A DNA stretch of 64,000 bases from positions 1 through 64,000 of the forward strand of contig NZ_JACYHF010000021.1 of NCBI RefSeq assembly GCF_016482685.1, in the 5' to 3' direction. Below the pieces are notes generated by a model, which was given only the letters and a program-made list of their open reading frames with translations, made no database searches and was not told the DNA's origin. Source of the stretch: Streptomyces sp. DSM 110735 (GTDB lineage: Bacteria; Actinomycetota; Actinomycetes; Streptomycetales; Streptomycetaceae). This document shows, in pieces, positions 50,734 through 58,602 of this stretch. The position numbers and the translations under genes were made by a program. How positions within the stretch are numbered: position 1 is the first letter of the stretch; each line of letters begins with the position of its first letter.

Positions 50734-52107
50734 GTGAGTGCTTCCCGGCGCGGTGGGGCCACCGACGAGCTGGGGCCGGGGGAGCCGGGCGGGGAGGACT
50801 TGCTCGCCGCGCTGCTGGACGGCATGGACGCGGCCCTGTGCGCCTTCGACGCCGAGGGGGTCGTGACCCACTGGAACCGTGAGGCGGAGCGGATCCTCGG
50901 GTGGAGCGCGGCCGAGGCGGTCGGGCGGGCGGGGTTCGCCGGGTGGGCGGTGCGCAGCGCGGACGCCGAGGAGGTGCAGCGGCGGCTGATGTCCGCGATG
51001 CGGGCGCCGGGACGGCAGGTGCACGAGTTCGCGCTGGTCACCAAGGACGGCGGACGGGTGCTCGTCCGGACCCAGTCCGCCGCCGTGCGCGGTCCCGACG
51101 GCAGCCCTGCCGGGCTGTACTGCGCCTTCAGCGAGGTGCACGCGCAGATCGACCTGGAGCGGTCGATCGCGCTCAGCGAGGCGCTGTTCGAGGATGCGTC
51201 CTGGGGTGTCGTCCTGGTCGACGCCGATCTGCGGCCCGCCGTCGTCAACGCGCACGCCGCCCGCGCGCTCGGGGTGGGCCGTACGTCCGCGCTCGGGCGC
51301 CCGCTCGGTGAGCTGCTCGCCCAGGGGGTGGAGGAGCTGGAGAGCGCGCTGACCCATGTGCTGGCCGAGGGCGCGCCGCCCGGACCCGCCGAGATGTGGG
51401 TGAGCGTGCGGACCGCCGAGGGCGAGCGGCGGCGCTGCTGGCGCAGCGGCTTCGTACGGCTGTCCTCGCCACTGGCGGAGGAGCCCGTACCGCTCGGGGT
51501 CGGCTGGCTCTTCCAGGACGTCACCGAGGCACGGCAGGGCGAGCGGGAGGCATCCCAGTTGCGCTTCCGCTCCAACCAGTTGCACCGCGCCGCCCGTGCC
51601 GCCGCCGAGTGCGAGGACCCGGCGGAGGCGGCGGTGGTCCACCTGGAGTTCGCCCTCGCGGGCTTCGCCGACCACGCCCTGCTGGACCGGGTCGCGCCGG
51701 TGCCGCCCGGCGCGGAGGAGGGTTCGGTACGGCTCGTACGGCTCGCCGCCACCCCCGCCGGTACGCCCGGACCCGACACACCGCCCGGCACCTCCGGGCT
51801 GCCCGTGCGGTACGGCGCCGGACATCCCGCGCTCCAGTGCGGCGAGCGGAACGGGACGGTGCGGGTGGACGCCGGGTCGGGTCCCGCCGAGCGCCCGCGC
51901 GAGTGGGCGCGGGCGCGGCTGTGGCCCGCCGACACCGCGCACGCGCTGTGCGCGGTCCTGCGCAGCCGGGGTCGCACGCTGGGCGTGCTCACCTTCCTGC
52001 GCGGGCCGGGGCGGGGGCGCTTCGACCGGTCCGACGTGGCGTACGCGGAGGAGGTGGCGGCGCGGATCGGAGCGGCGCTGGACCTGACGGCGGCGGTCCG
52101 GGGCTAG
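50734..52107 (+). CDS. PAS/GAF sensor protein without output domain
   Basis: A 457-residue cytoplasmic sensor-like protein. Residues about 20-130 are a PAS domain (AALCAFDAEGVVTHWNREAE, then RILGWSAAEAVG), about 145-265 a second PAS (WGVVLVDADLRPAVVNAHAA, ending WLFQDVTEARQGE), and about 285-455 a degenerate GAF-like domain (ALCAVLRSRGRTLGVLTFLR; ARIGAALDLTAAV). Streptomycetes usually join such input domains to a SpoIIE phosphatase, but none is present and the ORF ends in the GAF part. GTG 50734 has CAGGGGG six bases upstream. Neighbours give no clue to a partner. Confidence 0.8.
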   Translation: MSASRRGGATDELGPGEPGGEDLLAALLDGMDAALCAFDAEGVVTHWNREAERILGWSAAEAVGRAGFAGWAVRSADAEEVQRRLMSAMRAPGRQVHEFALVTKDGGRVLVRTQSAAVRGPDGSPAGLYCAFSEVHAQIDLERSIALSEALFEDASWGVVLVDADLRPAVVNAHAARALGVGRTSALGRPLGELLAQGVEELESALTHVLAEGAPPGPAEMWVSVRTAEGERRRCWRSGFVRLSSPLAEEPVPLGVGWLFQDVTEARQGEREASQLRFRSNQLHRAARAAAECEDPAEAAVVHLEFALAGFADHALLDRVAPVPPGAEEGSVRLVRLAATPAGTPGPDTPPGTSGLPVRYGAGHPALQCGERNGTVRVDAGSGPAERPREWARARLWPADTAHALCAVLRSRGRTLGVLTFLRGPGRGRFDRSDVAYAEEVAARIGAALDLTAAVRG

Positions 52108-52148
52108 GGCCTGTCCGCCGCCGGTACCGGTGTCCGGGGAGACGCCCC

Positions 52149-52904
52149 CTAGTGCCGGTAGAAGATCCGGTCGCCGTACTTCTCCATGATCCGCGCGTTC
52201 CAGTCGTGGCCGCCGTCGACGTTGCCGGAGCGCAGCAGCGGGGGCTCGATGCCGCGCGCGGCCAGTTCGGCGGCGGCGGTGGCCATCACGGCCTGCATCA
52301 GCGCCGAGGTGACGACCGTGGAGGCGGGGGCGAAGGGGGCGGGCACGGAGTCCAGGCTCAGCTCCGCGTCCCCGACCGCGATCTTGGAGTCGAGCACGAC
52401 GTCGCAGTGGTCCTTGAGGAAGGTGCCCGAGGAGTGCCGCGAGGCGGTCTCGGTGGCGTACGCGACGGAGGTGACGCCGATGACCTTGAGTCCGCGCTCC
52501 CGGGCGCCGCGCGCCATCTCGACGGGCAGGGAGTTGCGTCCCGACAGCGAGATGATCACCAGGGCGTCCCCGGCGCGGGCCGGTGAGCTGTCCAGTACGG
52601 CGGTCGCGAGCCCGTCGACCCGCTCCAGGGCGGAGCCGAGGGTGGCCGGGGTGACGTCCACGCCGACGACGCCGGGTACGGCGAGCAGGTTCATCAGGGC
52701 GAGTCCGCCGGCCCGGTAGACCACGTCCTGCGCGGCCAGCGAGGAGTGCCCCGCCCCGAACGCGAACAGCCGCCCCCCGTCCGTCACCGTGTCCGCCAGC
52801 AGGACCCCCGCCTCCGCGATGGCCCCACCCTCCTCCTCCCGCACCCGCCGCAACAGCTCCGCGGCGGCATCGAAGAACAGTTCGGCAGGCGTGCCGTCGC
52901 TCAT
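52149..52904 (-). CDS. SIS domain phosphosugar-binding protein (UPF0309)
   Basis: A 251-residue protein of the sugar isomerase (SIS) fold, UPF0309 group. The phosphosugar loops are visible: RLFAFGAGHSSLAAQDVVYR and ALVIISLSGRNSLPVEMARG, with KVIGVTSVAYATETASRHSS and the C-terminal LRSGNVDGGHDWNARIMEKY, typical of this group. No catalytic activity is established for it; it could be an isomerase or a sensor of sugar phosphates. It is divergent from dmdR1. A perfect TTGACA lies at 52966-52961 on this strand, about 57 bases before its ATG, but no good -10 accompanies it. Confidence 0.85.
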   Translation of the reverse strand: MSDGTPAELFFDAAAELLRRVREEEGGAIAEAGVLLADTVTDGGRLFAFGAGHSSLAAQDVVYRAGGLALMNLLAVPGVVGVDVTPATLGSALERVDGLATAVLDSSPARAGDALVIISLSGRNSLPVEMARGARERGLKVIGVTSVAYATETASRHSSGTFLKDHCDVVLDSKIAVGDAELSLDSVPAPFAPASTVVTSALMQAVMATAAAELAARGIEPPLLRSGNVDGGHDWNARIMEKYGDRIFYRH

Positions 52905-53223
52905 ACGGTGCCCCTTCGCGCTCGGTGTCGCGGATCACGGTGCGGTCTGGACCATCACCCTGTCAATACGGGGTGCCTCCGGCGGTTCGGCGGGTGTCCT
53001 GTGCGGGAGTTGGCGCGTGGTGAGGGGGCTCGGGGTGCGGGACCTGGCGGCGGTCCCGCGTACGACGTCATCACCGCCCCGATTCCCCCCGCCCCGTCAC
53101 CCCGCCGCACCCCGGTTTCGTAGGGGCGGCACGGTTGTCGGTGGTATCCGGCAGAATTGAGGTCTGGGCCAGCGCACGCGCCGGGAGCGGTGAGCTTCCG
53201 GCAGAGGTAATCGAGGGGCACGT
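52905..53223. other. Divergent intergenic region between SIS gene and dmdR1
   Basis: About 320 bases. It holds the minus-strand TTGACA at 52966-52961 inside CACCCTGTCAATACGGGGTG (an imperfect inverted repeat), and toward dmdR1 a candidate promoter TTGTCG (53135-53140), 17 bases, TGAGGT (53158-53163). I found no iron box (TTAGGTTAGGCTAACCTAA type) in it. Confidence 0.4.
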
Positions 53224-53895
53224 ATGTCCGGACTGATCGACACCACGGAGATGTATCTCCGCACCATCCTCGAACTGGAAGAGGAAGGCGTCGTCCCCAT
53301 GCGCGCCCGCATCGCGGAGCGGCTCGACCAGAGCGGGCCGACCGTGAGTCAGACGGTGGCGCGGATGGAGCGGGACGGGCTCGTGTCCGTGGCCAGCGAC
53401 CGTCATCTGGAGCTGACCGACGAGGGCCGCAGGCTGGCCACGCGGGTGATGCGCAAGCACCGCCTCGCGGAGTGCCTGCTGGTGGACGTCATCGGGCTGG
53501 AGTGGGAGCAGGTGCACGCGGAGGCGTGTCGCTGGGAGCACGTGATGAGCGAGGCGGTCGAGCGCCGCGTGCTCGAACTGCTGCGGCACCCCACCGAGTC
53601 GCCGTACGGCAACCCGATCCCGGGTCTTGAGGAGCTGGGGGAGAAGGACGGCGCCGACCCGTTCCTGGACGAGGGCATGGTCTCGCTGGCCGACCTCGAC
53701 CCGGGCCAGGACGGCAAGACGGTCGTCGTCCGCCGGATCGGGGAGCCGATCCAGACGGACGCGCAGCTCATGTACACGCTGCGGCGCGCGGGCGTGCAGC
53801 CCGGTTCCGTGGTGAGCGTGACCGAGTCGGCGGGCGGCGTCCTGGTCGGCAGCGGCGGCGAGGCCGCCGAGCTGGCCTCGGAGGTCGCCTCGCAC
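53071..53895 (-). CDS. Long ORF antisense to dmdR1 (possible adm-like gene)
   Basis: A 274-codon minus-strand ORF covers all but the last few codons of dmdR1 and continues past its start. Antisense ORFs are common in GC-rich DNA, and its Arg/His/Leu-rich sequence resembles such shadows. I list it only because a gene antiparallel to dmdR1 (adm) was reported in S. coelicolor, as I recall. No ribosome binding site is evident at its start. Confidence 0.25.
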   Translation of the reverse strand: MRGDLRGQLGGLAAAADQDAARRLGHAHHGTGLHARAPQRVHELRVRLDRLPDPADDDRLAVLARVEVGQRDHALVQERVGAVLLPQLLKTRDRVAVRRLGGVPQQFEHAALDRLAHHVLPATRLRVHLLPLQPDDVHQQALREAVLAHHPRGQPAALVGQLQMTVAGHGHEPVPLHPRHRLTHGRPALVEPLRDAGAHGDDAFLFQFEDGAEIHLRGVDQSGHTCPSITSAGSSPLPARALAQTSILPDTTDNRAAPTKPGCGGVTGRGESGR

Positions 53896-53916
53896 GTCTT
53901 CGTCGCCAAGCGCTGA
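53224..53916 (+). CDS. dmdR1: Iron-dependent regulator, DtxR/DmdR1 family
   Basis: A 230-residue Fe(II)-activated repressor that controls siderophore and iron genes. The DtxR architecture is complete: helix-turn-helix (LIDTTEMYLRTILELEEEG, ARIAERLDQSGPTVSQTVAR, MERDGLVSVASDRHLELTDE), metal and dimer domain (RLAECLLVDVIGLEWEQVH, then EACRWEHVMSEAVERR with Cys, His and Glu ligands, and HPTESPYGNPIPG), and a C-terminal SH3-like domain (QTDAQLMYTLRRAGVQPGS). The match to S. coelicolor DmdR1 in length and sequence is strong from memory. The ATG has GAGG upstream (GTAATCGAGGGGCACGT). A terminator follows. Confidence 0.93.
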   Translation: MSGLIDTTEMYLRTILELEEEGVVPMRARIAERLDQSGPTVSQTVARMERDGLVSVASDRHLELTDEGRRLATRVMRKHRLAECLLVDVIGLEWEQVHAEACRWEHVMSEAVERRVLELLRHPTESPYGNPIPGLEELGEKDGADPFLDEGMVSLADLDPGQDGKTVVVRRIGEPIQTDAQLMYTLRRAGVQPGSVVSVTESAGGVLVGSGGEAAELASEVASHVFVAKR

Positions 53917-53939
53917 GAGACGCGCCGGGACGAAAGAGA

Positions 53940-53966
53940 ACCCCGGCGCCGCCGCGGCGCCGGGGT
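53940..53966 (+). terminator. Terminator after dmdR1
   Basis: CCCCGGCGCCG (53941-53951) and CGGCGCCGGGG (53955-53965) pair perfectly around CCG, with a further A-T pair outside. It lies 24 bases after the stop codon. Confidence 0.85.
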
Positions 53967-54244
53967 CTCACCTCCCCGGACGGTGACCCGGAGCCCCGAG
54001 CTCCCAGGGTCACCCTCGGACCGTTTTTCCCCGAGCGGTCCGCCCCCCTCGCCAGAGAAGATCCCCTCGGCGGTGGCGATCATTCCTCTTCTGGTGTCAC
54101 TCGAACGAGGGGTGTTCCTCGCACAGACCCGATGTTCGAATAGCAGTTCGATAGTCTGCGACAGCAGCACCACGAACCACGGCATAGGACGACGGCAGGG
54201 CAGTACACCGGTACGAGGCAGGCAAGGCTGGGGGGTGCCAGGCG
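53967..54244 (+). promoter_or_regulatory. Leader of alpha/beta hydrolase gene with GTTCGA direct repeats
   Basis: The stretch has GTTCGA at 54134-54139 and 54146-54151 (12-bp spacing), directly followed by TAGTCT (54152-54157), a plausible -10. The rest, including an AAGATCCCCTCGGCGG region, shows no gene. Confidence 0.4.
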
Positions 54245-55099
54245 ATGGCACGACGCATCGACGTGACAGGAGCGGGCGGCGTACGGCTGGCCGCCTGGGA
54301 GTTCGCGGACCCGCCCAAGGAAGGGGCCGACTCCGCCCTCCCCGGCGTGCTGCTGCTCCACGGGCTGATGGGCCGCGCCTCGCACTGGGCGGCCACCGCC
54401 CGCTGGCTCGCGGAGCGCTACCGCGCGGTGGCGCTCGACCAGCGCGGCCACGGCCGCAGCGAACACCCTCCCGCGGCAGCCTGCACCCGCGAGGACTACG
54501 TCGCGGACGCCGAAGCCGCCCTCGAACAGCTCGGTCTCGCCCCCGCCGTCCTCATCGGCCACGCCATGGGCGCCCTGACGGCCTGGCAGCTCGCCGCCCG
54601 CCGCCCCGACCTCGTGCGCGGGCTCGTCATCTGCGACATGCGCGCCTCCGCCCTCGGCGCCGCCTCGCAGCGCGAGTGGGACGAATGGTTCCGCTCCTGG
54701 CCGGTCCCCTTCGCCACGCTCGCGGACGTCCGCAAGTGGTTCGGCGAGGACGACCCCCGCCTGGAGCGCCCGAGCCCGACCCGCGGCGAGTTCTACGCCG
54801 AGGTCATGCACGAGTGCGCCGACGGCTGGCGCCCCGTCTTCGAGCCCGAGCGCATGCTCCGCACCCGCGAGACCTGGGTCCACGACGCCCACTGGGAGGA
54901 ACTGACCCAGGTCGCCTGCCCCACCCTCGTCGTCCGCGGTCTCGACGGCGAACTCGGCCGCGCCGAAGCCCAGGAAATGGTCCGCGTCCTCCCCCGAGGC
55001 GAATACGCCGAGATCACCGACGCGGGCCACCTGATCCACTACGACCAGCCGGAAGCATGGCGCAGAGCGGTGGAGCCGTTCCTGAACCACCTGTCCTGA
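54245..55099 (+). CDS. Alpha/beta hydrolase fold protein lacking the nucleophile serine
   Basis: A 284-residue protein with a full alpha/beta hydrolase core: oxyanion region GVLLLHGLMGRASHW, RAVALDQRGHGRSEHP, nucleophile elbow VLIGHAMGALTAW, acid region LVVRGLDGELGRAEAQ and histidine in ITDAGHLIHYDQPEA. The elbow reads G-H-A-M-G: residue 107, normally the nucleophile Ser, is Ala (codon GCC). It may be a non-hydrolytic member or pseudo-enzyme. Asp and His of the triad remain. No active partner is adjacent. Confidence 0.87.
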   Translation: MARRIDVTGAGGVRLAAWEFADPPKEGADSALPGVLLLHGLMGRASHWAATARWLAERYRAVALDQRGHGRSEHPPAAACTREDYVADAEAALEQLGLAPAVLIGHAMGALTAWQLAARRPDLVRGLVICDMRASALGAASQREWDEWFRSWPVPFATLADVRKWFGEDDPRLERPSPTRGEFYAEVMHECADGWRPVFEPERMLRTRETWVHDAHWEELTQVACPTLVVRGLDGELGRAEAQEMVRVLPRGEYAEITDAGHLIHYDQPEAWRRAVEPFLNHLS

Positions 55100-55137
55100 G
55101 CTTGTTCAGCAGGGGCCACTGGTTTTTGGTCTTTTCA

Positions 55138-55164
55138 GGGGCGCGGGGAACTGCGCGACCAGCC
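55138..55164. repeat. Dispersed intergenic repeat, copy C
   Basis: Same 27-base sequence as copies A and B. Like B it is preceded by a T-rich run (GGTTTTTGGTCTTTTCA) and lies between convergent genes. Confidence 0.85.
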
Positions 55165-55203
55165 CACACGGCGCCGCACCCGAAAAACCCGCAGACAGCC
55201 CCC

Positions 55204-56796
55204 TCACCCCCGACTGACCGCCACCAGAATCTCCGGCAACCGCCCCACCGTCCGCGGCGCGGCCAACCGCAACCCCGCCACGGTCAACCCCGCCCCGTAC
55301 ACCACCCCGAGCGGCAGCAGCACCCACGCCCACCGCGCCCCACCGTCCGCGACGTTCAGCCAGATCACCGCCGCGATCACCGGCGCACACAGCAGCGCCG
55401 CCGACACCATGCCCCCGAAGATCGCCGCGAAGGCGAGCCCCGCCTGCCCCGGCGCCACGTTCCGGTGCCCCTCCTGCGGGATCGAGTAGGGGAACCGCGC
55501 CGACGTCCACGCCCCGGTCGCCAGCATCGCCCCCAGCAGCGCCAGGGACAGCCCGAGCACCTCGGGCAGCCGGTCCCAGTCGCCGAGCAGCGCCGTCGTC
55601 ACCACGGTGACCAGGAGCGCGTACGGCAGGGTGATCAGCAGCAGCGCCAGCGCGCGCCCGCGCAGCTCGGCGTAGGCGTCGCGGGGCGAGGAGATGGTCA
55701 TGGCGACCATCCAGAACGCGGACGCGTCCTGCCCGAACTGGTTGTACATCTGCATCCCGAGCATCCCCGAGGCGAAGCACGCGAAGTAGACCGACCCGGT
55801 GCCCTGCACCGCGTTGAACACCGGCACGATCAGCCCGATCGCCAGCGAGGTGACCCACGCCGCCTTGGTCTTGGGGTCGCGCCAGATGTAGCGCAGGGTG
55901 CGTTCCATGACGGCGCCGGTGCGACCGCCCGGCAGCACCCGCCCCAGCAGGCTCGCCGAGGCGTGGTCGGGGGCGTTCGTGTCGGCGCCCTGGAGCGTGG
56001 AGCCGTCCGGCGCGGTCATCAGCCGGGTCAGACTGCGCGCCCAGGCGACGATCAGCAGCGCCAGCGCGAGCACGGACACGGCCAGTTGGGCCAGCGCGAG
56101 ACCGTACGACCCCGTGCTCGCCGTGTGCACCGCGGCCAGCGCCGAGGCGGGCGGCACCCAGGACAGCACGTCCGCCACCGGCTGGAGCTGCCCGAGCCCG
56201 GTGGACGAACCGAGGCGCTGCAAACCGAAGTTGAGCACCTGCGCCCCGATGGCGATCACCAGCCCGCTCAGCACCGCGAGGTCCCGTCCCCGGCGGCTGG
56301 TCAGCAGCCGTACGTTGGCCGCCGCGACCGTACGCGCCAGCGCCACGCACACCAGCAGCGCGAGCGGCAGGGCGACGGCGGCGGCGACCCATCCGGCGGG
56401 TCCGTGCGCGAGCGCCACCGCGCAGCCGGTGAGGACCAGCAGGGTGTACAGCGGGCCGATGCCGACCAGCGAGGCGGCGAGCAGCGCGCGCACCAGCGGC
56501 CGGGGGCGCAGCGGGAGCATCACCAGCCGGGTCGGGTCGAGCGTCTCGTCGCCGCTCGGGAAGAACAGCGGCATCACGGTCCAGCCGAGCGCGAGCACCG
56601 CCGCGCCGATCACCACGACGTTCTCGACGTGCGCGAACCCGCCGAGCGCGATCAGCCCCGTCATCTGGAGCAGACCGATCAGCAGCGCGGCGATCGCCGA
56701 GCACACGAACGCCGCCCGGCGACCCGCCGACTGGCGCAGCCCGCCGCGCAGCAGCGACAGCTTCAGCCGGACGAGGGTGGGGGTCAGAGCCGTCAT
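55204..56796 (-). CDS. ABC transporter permease, exporter type
   Basis: A 530-residue polytopic membrane protein with about 12 hydrophobic segments and no enzyme motif. Segments include ALLIGLLQMTGLIALGGFAH, VVVIGAAVLALGWTVMPLFF, PLYTLLVLTGCAVALAHGP and LAVSVLALALLIVAWARSLT; a cytoplasmic loop holds RVLPGGRTGAVMERTLRYIWRD. Its ATG overlaps the stop of the ATPase gene (ATGA), so the two form a transporter. Permeases of this size paired with a DrrA/CcmA-type ATPase are usually exporters; the substrate is unknown. Confidence 0.85.
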   Translation of the reverse strand: MTALTPTLVRLKLSLLRGGLRQSAGRRAAFVCSAIAALLIGLLQMTGLIALGGFAHVENVVVIGAAVLALGWTVMPLFFPSGDETLDPTRLVMLPLRPRPLVRALLAASLVGIGPLYTLLVLTGCAVALAHGPAGWVAAAVALPLALLVCVALARTVAAANVRLLTSRRGRDLAVLSGLVIAIGAQVLNFGLQRLGSSTGLGQLQPVADVLSWVPPASALAAVHTASTGSYGLALAQLAVSVLALALLIVAWARSLTRLMTAPDGSTLQGADTNAPDHASASLLGRVLPGGRTGAVMERTLRYIWRDPKTKAAWVTSLAIGLIVPVFNAVQGTGSVYFACFASGMLGMQMYNQFGQDASAFWMVAMTISSPRDAYAELRGRALALLLITLPYALLVTVVTTALLGDWDRLPEVLGLSLALLGAMLATGAWTSARFPYSIPQEGHRNVAPGQAGLAFAAIFGGMVSAALLCAPVIAAVIWLNVADGGARWAWVLLPLGVVYGAGLTVAGLRLAAPRTVGRLPEILVAVSRG

Positions 56797-57569
56797 CGCG
56801 GGGCACCGCCGCCCAGCCAGTCCAGGTCGGACCCGGCGGCGCGGTCGTGGGCACCCACGAGTTCGAGGAACGCCGCCTGGAGTGTGGGATGTTCGCCGCG
56901 CACCTCGGCGAGCGGACCGGTGGCGCGGATGCGTCCGGCGGCCAGCACGGCCACCCAGTCGCACAGGGACTCCACCAGCTCCATCACGTGCGAGGAGAAG
57001 ACCACGGTGGCGCCGGAGGCGGTGTAGCGCTCCAGGACGCCCCGGATGGTCTGCGCGGAGACCGGGTCGACGCCCTCGAACGGCTCGTCCAGAAAGAGCA
57101 CTTCGGGGTTGTGCAGCAGGGCGGCGGCCAGTCCGATCTTCTTGCGCATACCGGTGGAGTAGTCGACGACCAGCTTGTGCTGGGCCCCGGCCAGGTCGAG
57201 CACGTCGAGCAACTGGGTGGCCCGCTTGTCGACCTCGGCGCCGGGCAGCCCGCGCATCCGCCCGGAGTAGCCGAGCAGTTCCCGCCCCGACAGCCGTTCG
57301 AAGAGCCGCAGTCCCTCCGGCAGCACCCCGATGCGTGCCTTGACGGCCACCGGGTCGCGCCAGACGTCCTGTCCGGCGATCTCCACGCTGCCCTGGTCGG
57401 GCCGGAGCAGCCCGGTCACCATGGACAGGGTGGTGGTCTTGCCCGCCCCGTTGGGACCGACCAGTCCGATGAACTTCCCGGCGGGCAGATCGAGATCGAT
57501 CCCCCCGACCGCGACATGCTGCCCGAACTGCTTCCAGAGTCCCCGTATCCGCACTGCTGCCTCGGTCAT
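56793..57569 (-). CDS. ABC transporter ATP-binding protein
   Basis: A 258-residue ABC ATPase that powers the adjacent permease. Walker A is GLVGPNGAGKTTTLSM (about 38-53), the Q loop lies in KARIGVLPEGLRLFE, the signature is YSTGMRKKIGLAAAL (a variant of LSGGQ common in exporter ATPases), Walker B is VLFLDEPFEGVDP, and the H loop VVFSSHVMELVE. The C-terminal tail continues past the core as in DrrA-like proteins. The gene starts 43 bases before the divergent spacer; its stop overlaps the permease start by four bases. Confidence 0.93.
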   Translation of the reverse strand: MTEAAVRIRGLWKQFGQHVAVGGIDLDLPAGKFIGLVGPNGAGKTTTLSMVTGLLRPDQGSVEIAGQDVWRDPVAVKARIGVLPEGLRLFERLSGRELLGYSGRMRGLPGAEVDKRATQLLDVLDLAGAQHKLVVDYSTGMRKKIGLAAALLHNPEVLFLDEPFEGVDPVSAQTIRGVLERYTASGATVVFSSHVMELVESLCDWVAVLAAGRIRATGPLAEVRGEHPTLQAAFLELVGAHDRAAGSDLDWLGGGAPR

Positions 57570-57626
57570 GCCGAAACCCTACGGGGACATCGGCGGTCCT
57601 GTTGAGGGCCCCGGACCACTCGGTGA

Positions 57627-58280
57627 TCAGCGGTCCCGCGCACACGCGTACGCCAGCGCCGGGACCACCTCCTCCGCGTCCGGCAGCCAGCGGTTGGCCA
57701 GGGTCGGCGGGGATGCCCACTGGGCGGCGCCCCGGGTGCCGACGCGGGAGGGCGGGGCGGCGACGTAGCGGCCCTCGCCGAGGGCGGTCAGGTCAAGCGA
57801 GGGCGGGTACCAGCCCAGGCGGCGCAGCAGGTCGGGCGTCTTGGCGCCGCCGCCGGGCAGCACGAAGAACTGGGTCCTGCCGTCGGCGGTGCGGATCACC
57901 GGACCCGGGATCAGCCCCATCCGCTTCATGCGGGCCAGCGCGAGCAGACCCGGGCTCTCCGGGACGGACAGCGCGTCGAAGGTGCGCCCCGTCGGCAGCA
58001 GGATCGACGCCGTCGGCCGCCGCTGCCACATCGCGCGCACCGCCCGCACGCTGCGGGTGGCCAGGGACGCCCAGTCGGGCCGGGTCGGATGCGCCCCCGG
58101 CGCGGGGCACTCCTCGTCCCCGCACGAGCAGAACACCATGCCGTCGAGCGTCTCCAGCCAGCTCCCCGCGACCACGTCCCAGCGCCGCTCGTCCGCGTAG
58201 CGTACGGCGGTCTCCAGCAGGGGCTCCGCGCGCTGGTGCGGGATCTGGGCGGCTGCGGGGCCCGCGCTCGTGTCGGTCAC
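57627..58280 (-). CDS. Small prim-pol-type protein (bifunctional DNA primase/polymerase family)
   Basis: A 217-residue protein related to the N-terminal domain of actinobacterial bifunctional DNA primase/polymerase proteins. The characteristic piece is the cysteine/histidine motif FCSCGDEECPAPGAHPTRPD (about 50-70), followed by RPTASILLPTGRTFDAL and SLDLTALGEGRYVAAPPSR. It has no helicase region and the acidic triad of polymerases cannot be found by eye, so activity is uncertain. Streptomycetes carry many chromosomal copies. ATG at 58280. Confidence 0.75.
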   Translation of the reverse strand: MTDTSAGPAAAQIPHQRAEPLLETAVRYADERRWDVVAGSWLETLDGMVFCSCGDEECPAPGAHPTRPDWASLATRSVRAVRAMWQRRPTASILLPTGRTFDALSVPESPGLLALARMKRMGLIPGPVIRTADGRTQFFVLPGGGAKTPDLLRRLGWYPPSLDLTALGEGRYVAAPPSRVGTRGAAQWASPPTLANRWLPDAEEVVPALAYACARDR

Positions 58281-58602
58281 GATCCACTCAACTCTCCCGC
58301 CGGACGTCGGTTACGGCCCGGCCGCGCGCGGGGGAGGTGCACCGGCTCGCCACCCGGGGCGCATGGGTGCATCCACGGGGGCGCGCGGGAGGGTCGGGAG
58401 TGTGGCGCGGGTAGCCACGTCCGAGGGGTCCGGGAGCGGGCGCGGTGGGCGCCGCCGGACCGCCGGAGGGGAGAGGCTGCCGCCTTTACCCCGGCAAACC
58501 GCACATGTCACGCATTGACGTTATGTCGACTGGGCAGTGATCTGAATCGACCGGATCGTCCGGCCGGATCTTCACGCTCCAGGGTTTCGCAGGGGGTAGC
58601 GG
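58281..58602. other. Intergenic region before TPR regulator
   Basis: About 320 bases with no supported gene. It is GC-rich up to about 58490, then AT-richer with the promoter at 58515-58543. The GGATCGTCCGGCCGGATC near 58553-58570 is a partial inverted repeat in the leader. Confidence 0.45.
58515..58543 (+). promoter_or_regulatory. Promoter of TPR regulator
   Basis: TTGACG (58515-58520), exactly 17 bases, TGATCT (58538-58543): a good housekeeping sigma promoter. The start site would be near 58550, leaving a leader of about 53 bases with CAGGGGG before the ATG. Confidence 0.6.

Noticed and set aside
52905..53223. Iron box for DmdR1 autoregulation
   Set aside because: No 19-bp TTAGGTTAGGCTAACCTAA-like palindrome was found in the dmdR1 upstream region or other intergenic gaps I read.
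54059..54160. LexA/SOS box near the alpha/beta hydrolase gene
   Set aside because: TCGAAC and GTTC occur, but not with the GAAC-N4-GTTC spacing of the actinobacterial SOS box.
57627..58280. Integrated plasmid or prophage marked by the primase-like gene
   Set aside because: No integrase, att-like repeats, replication or phage structural genes lie nearby.
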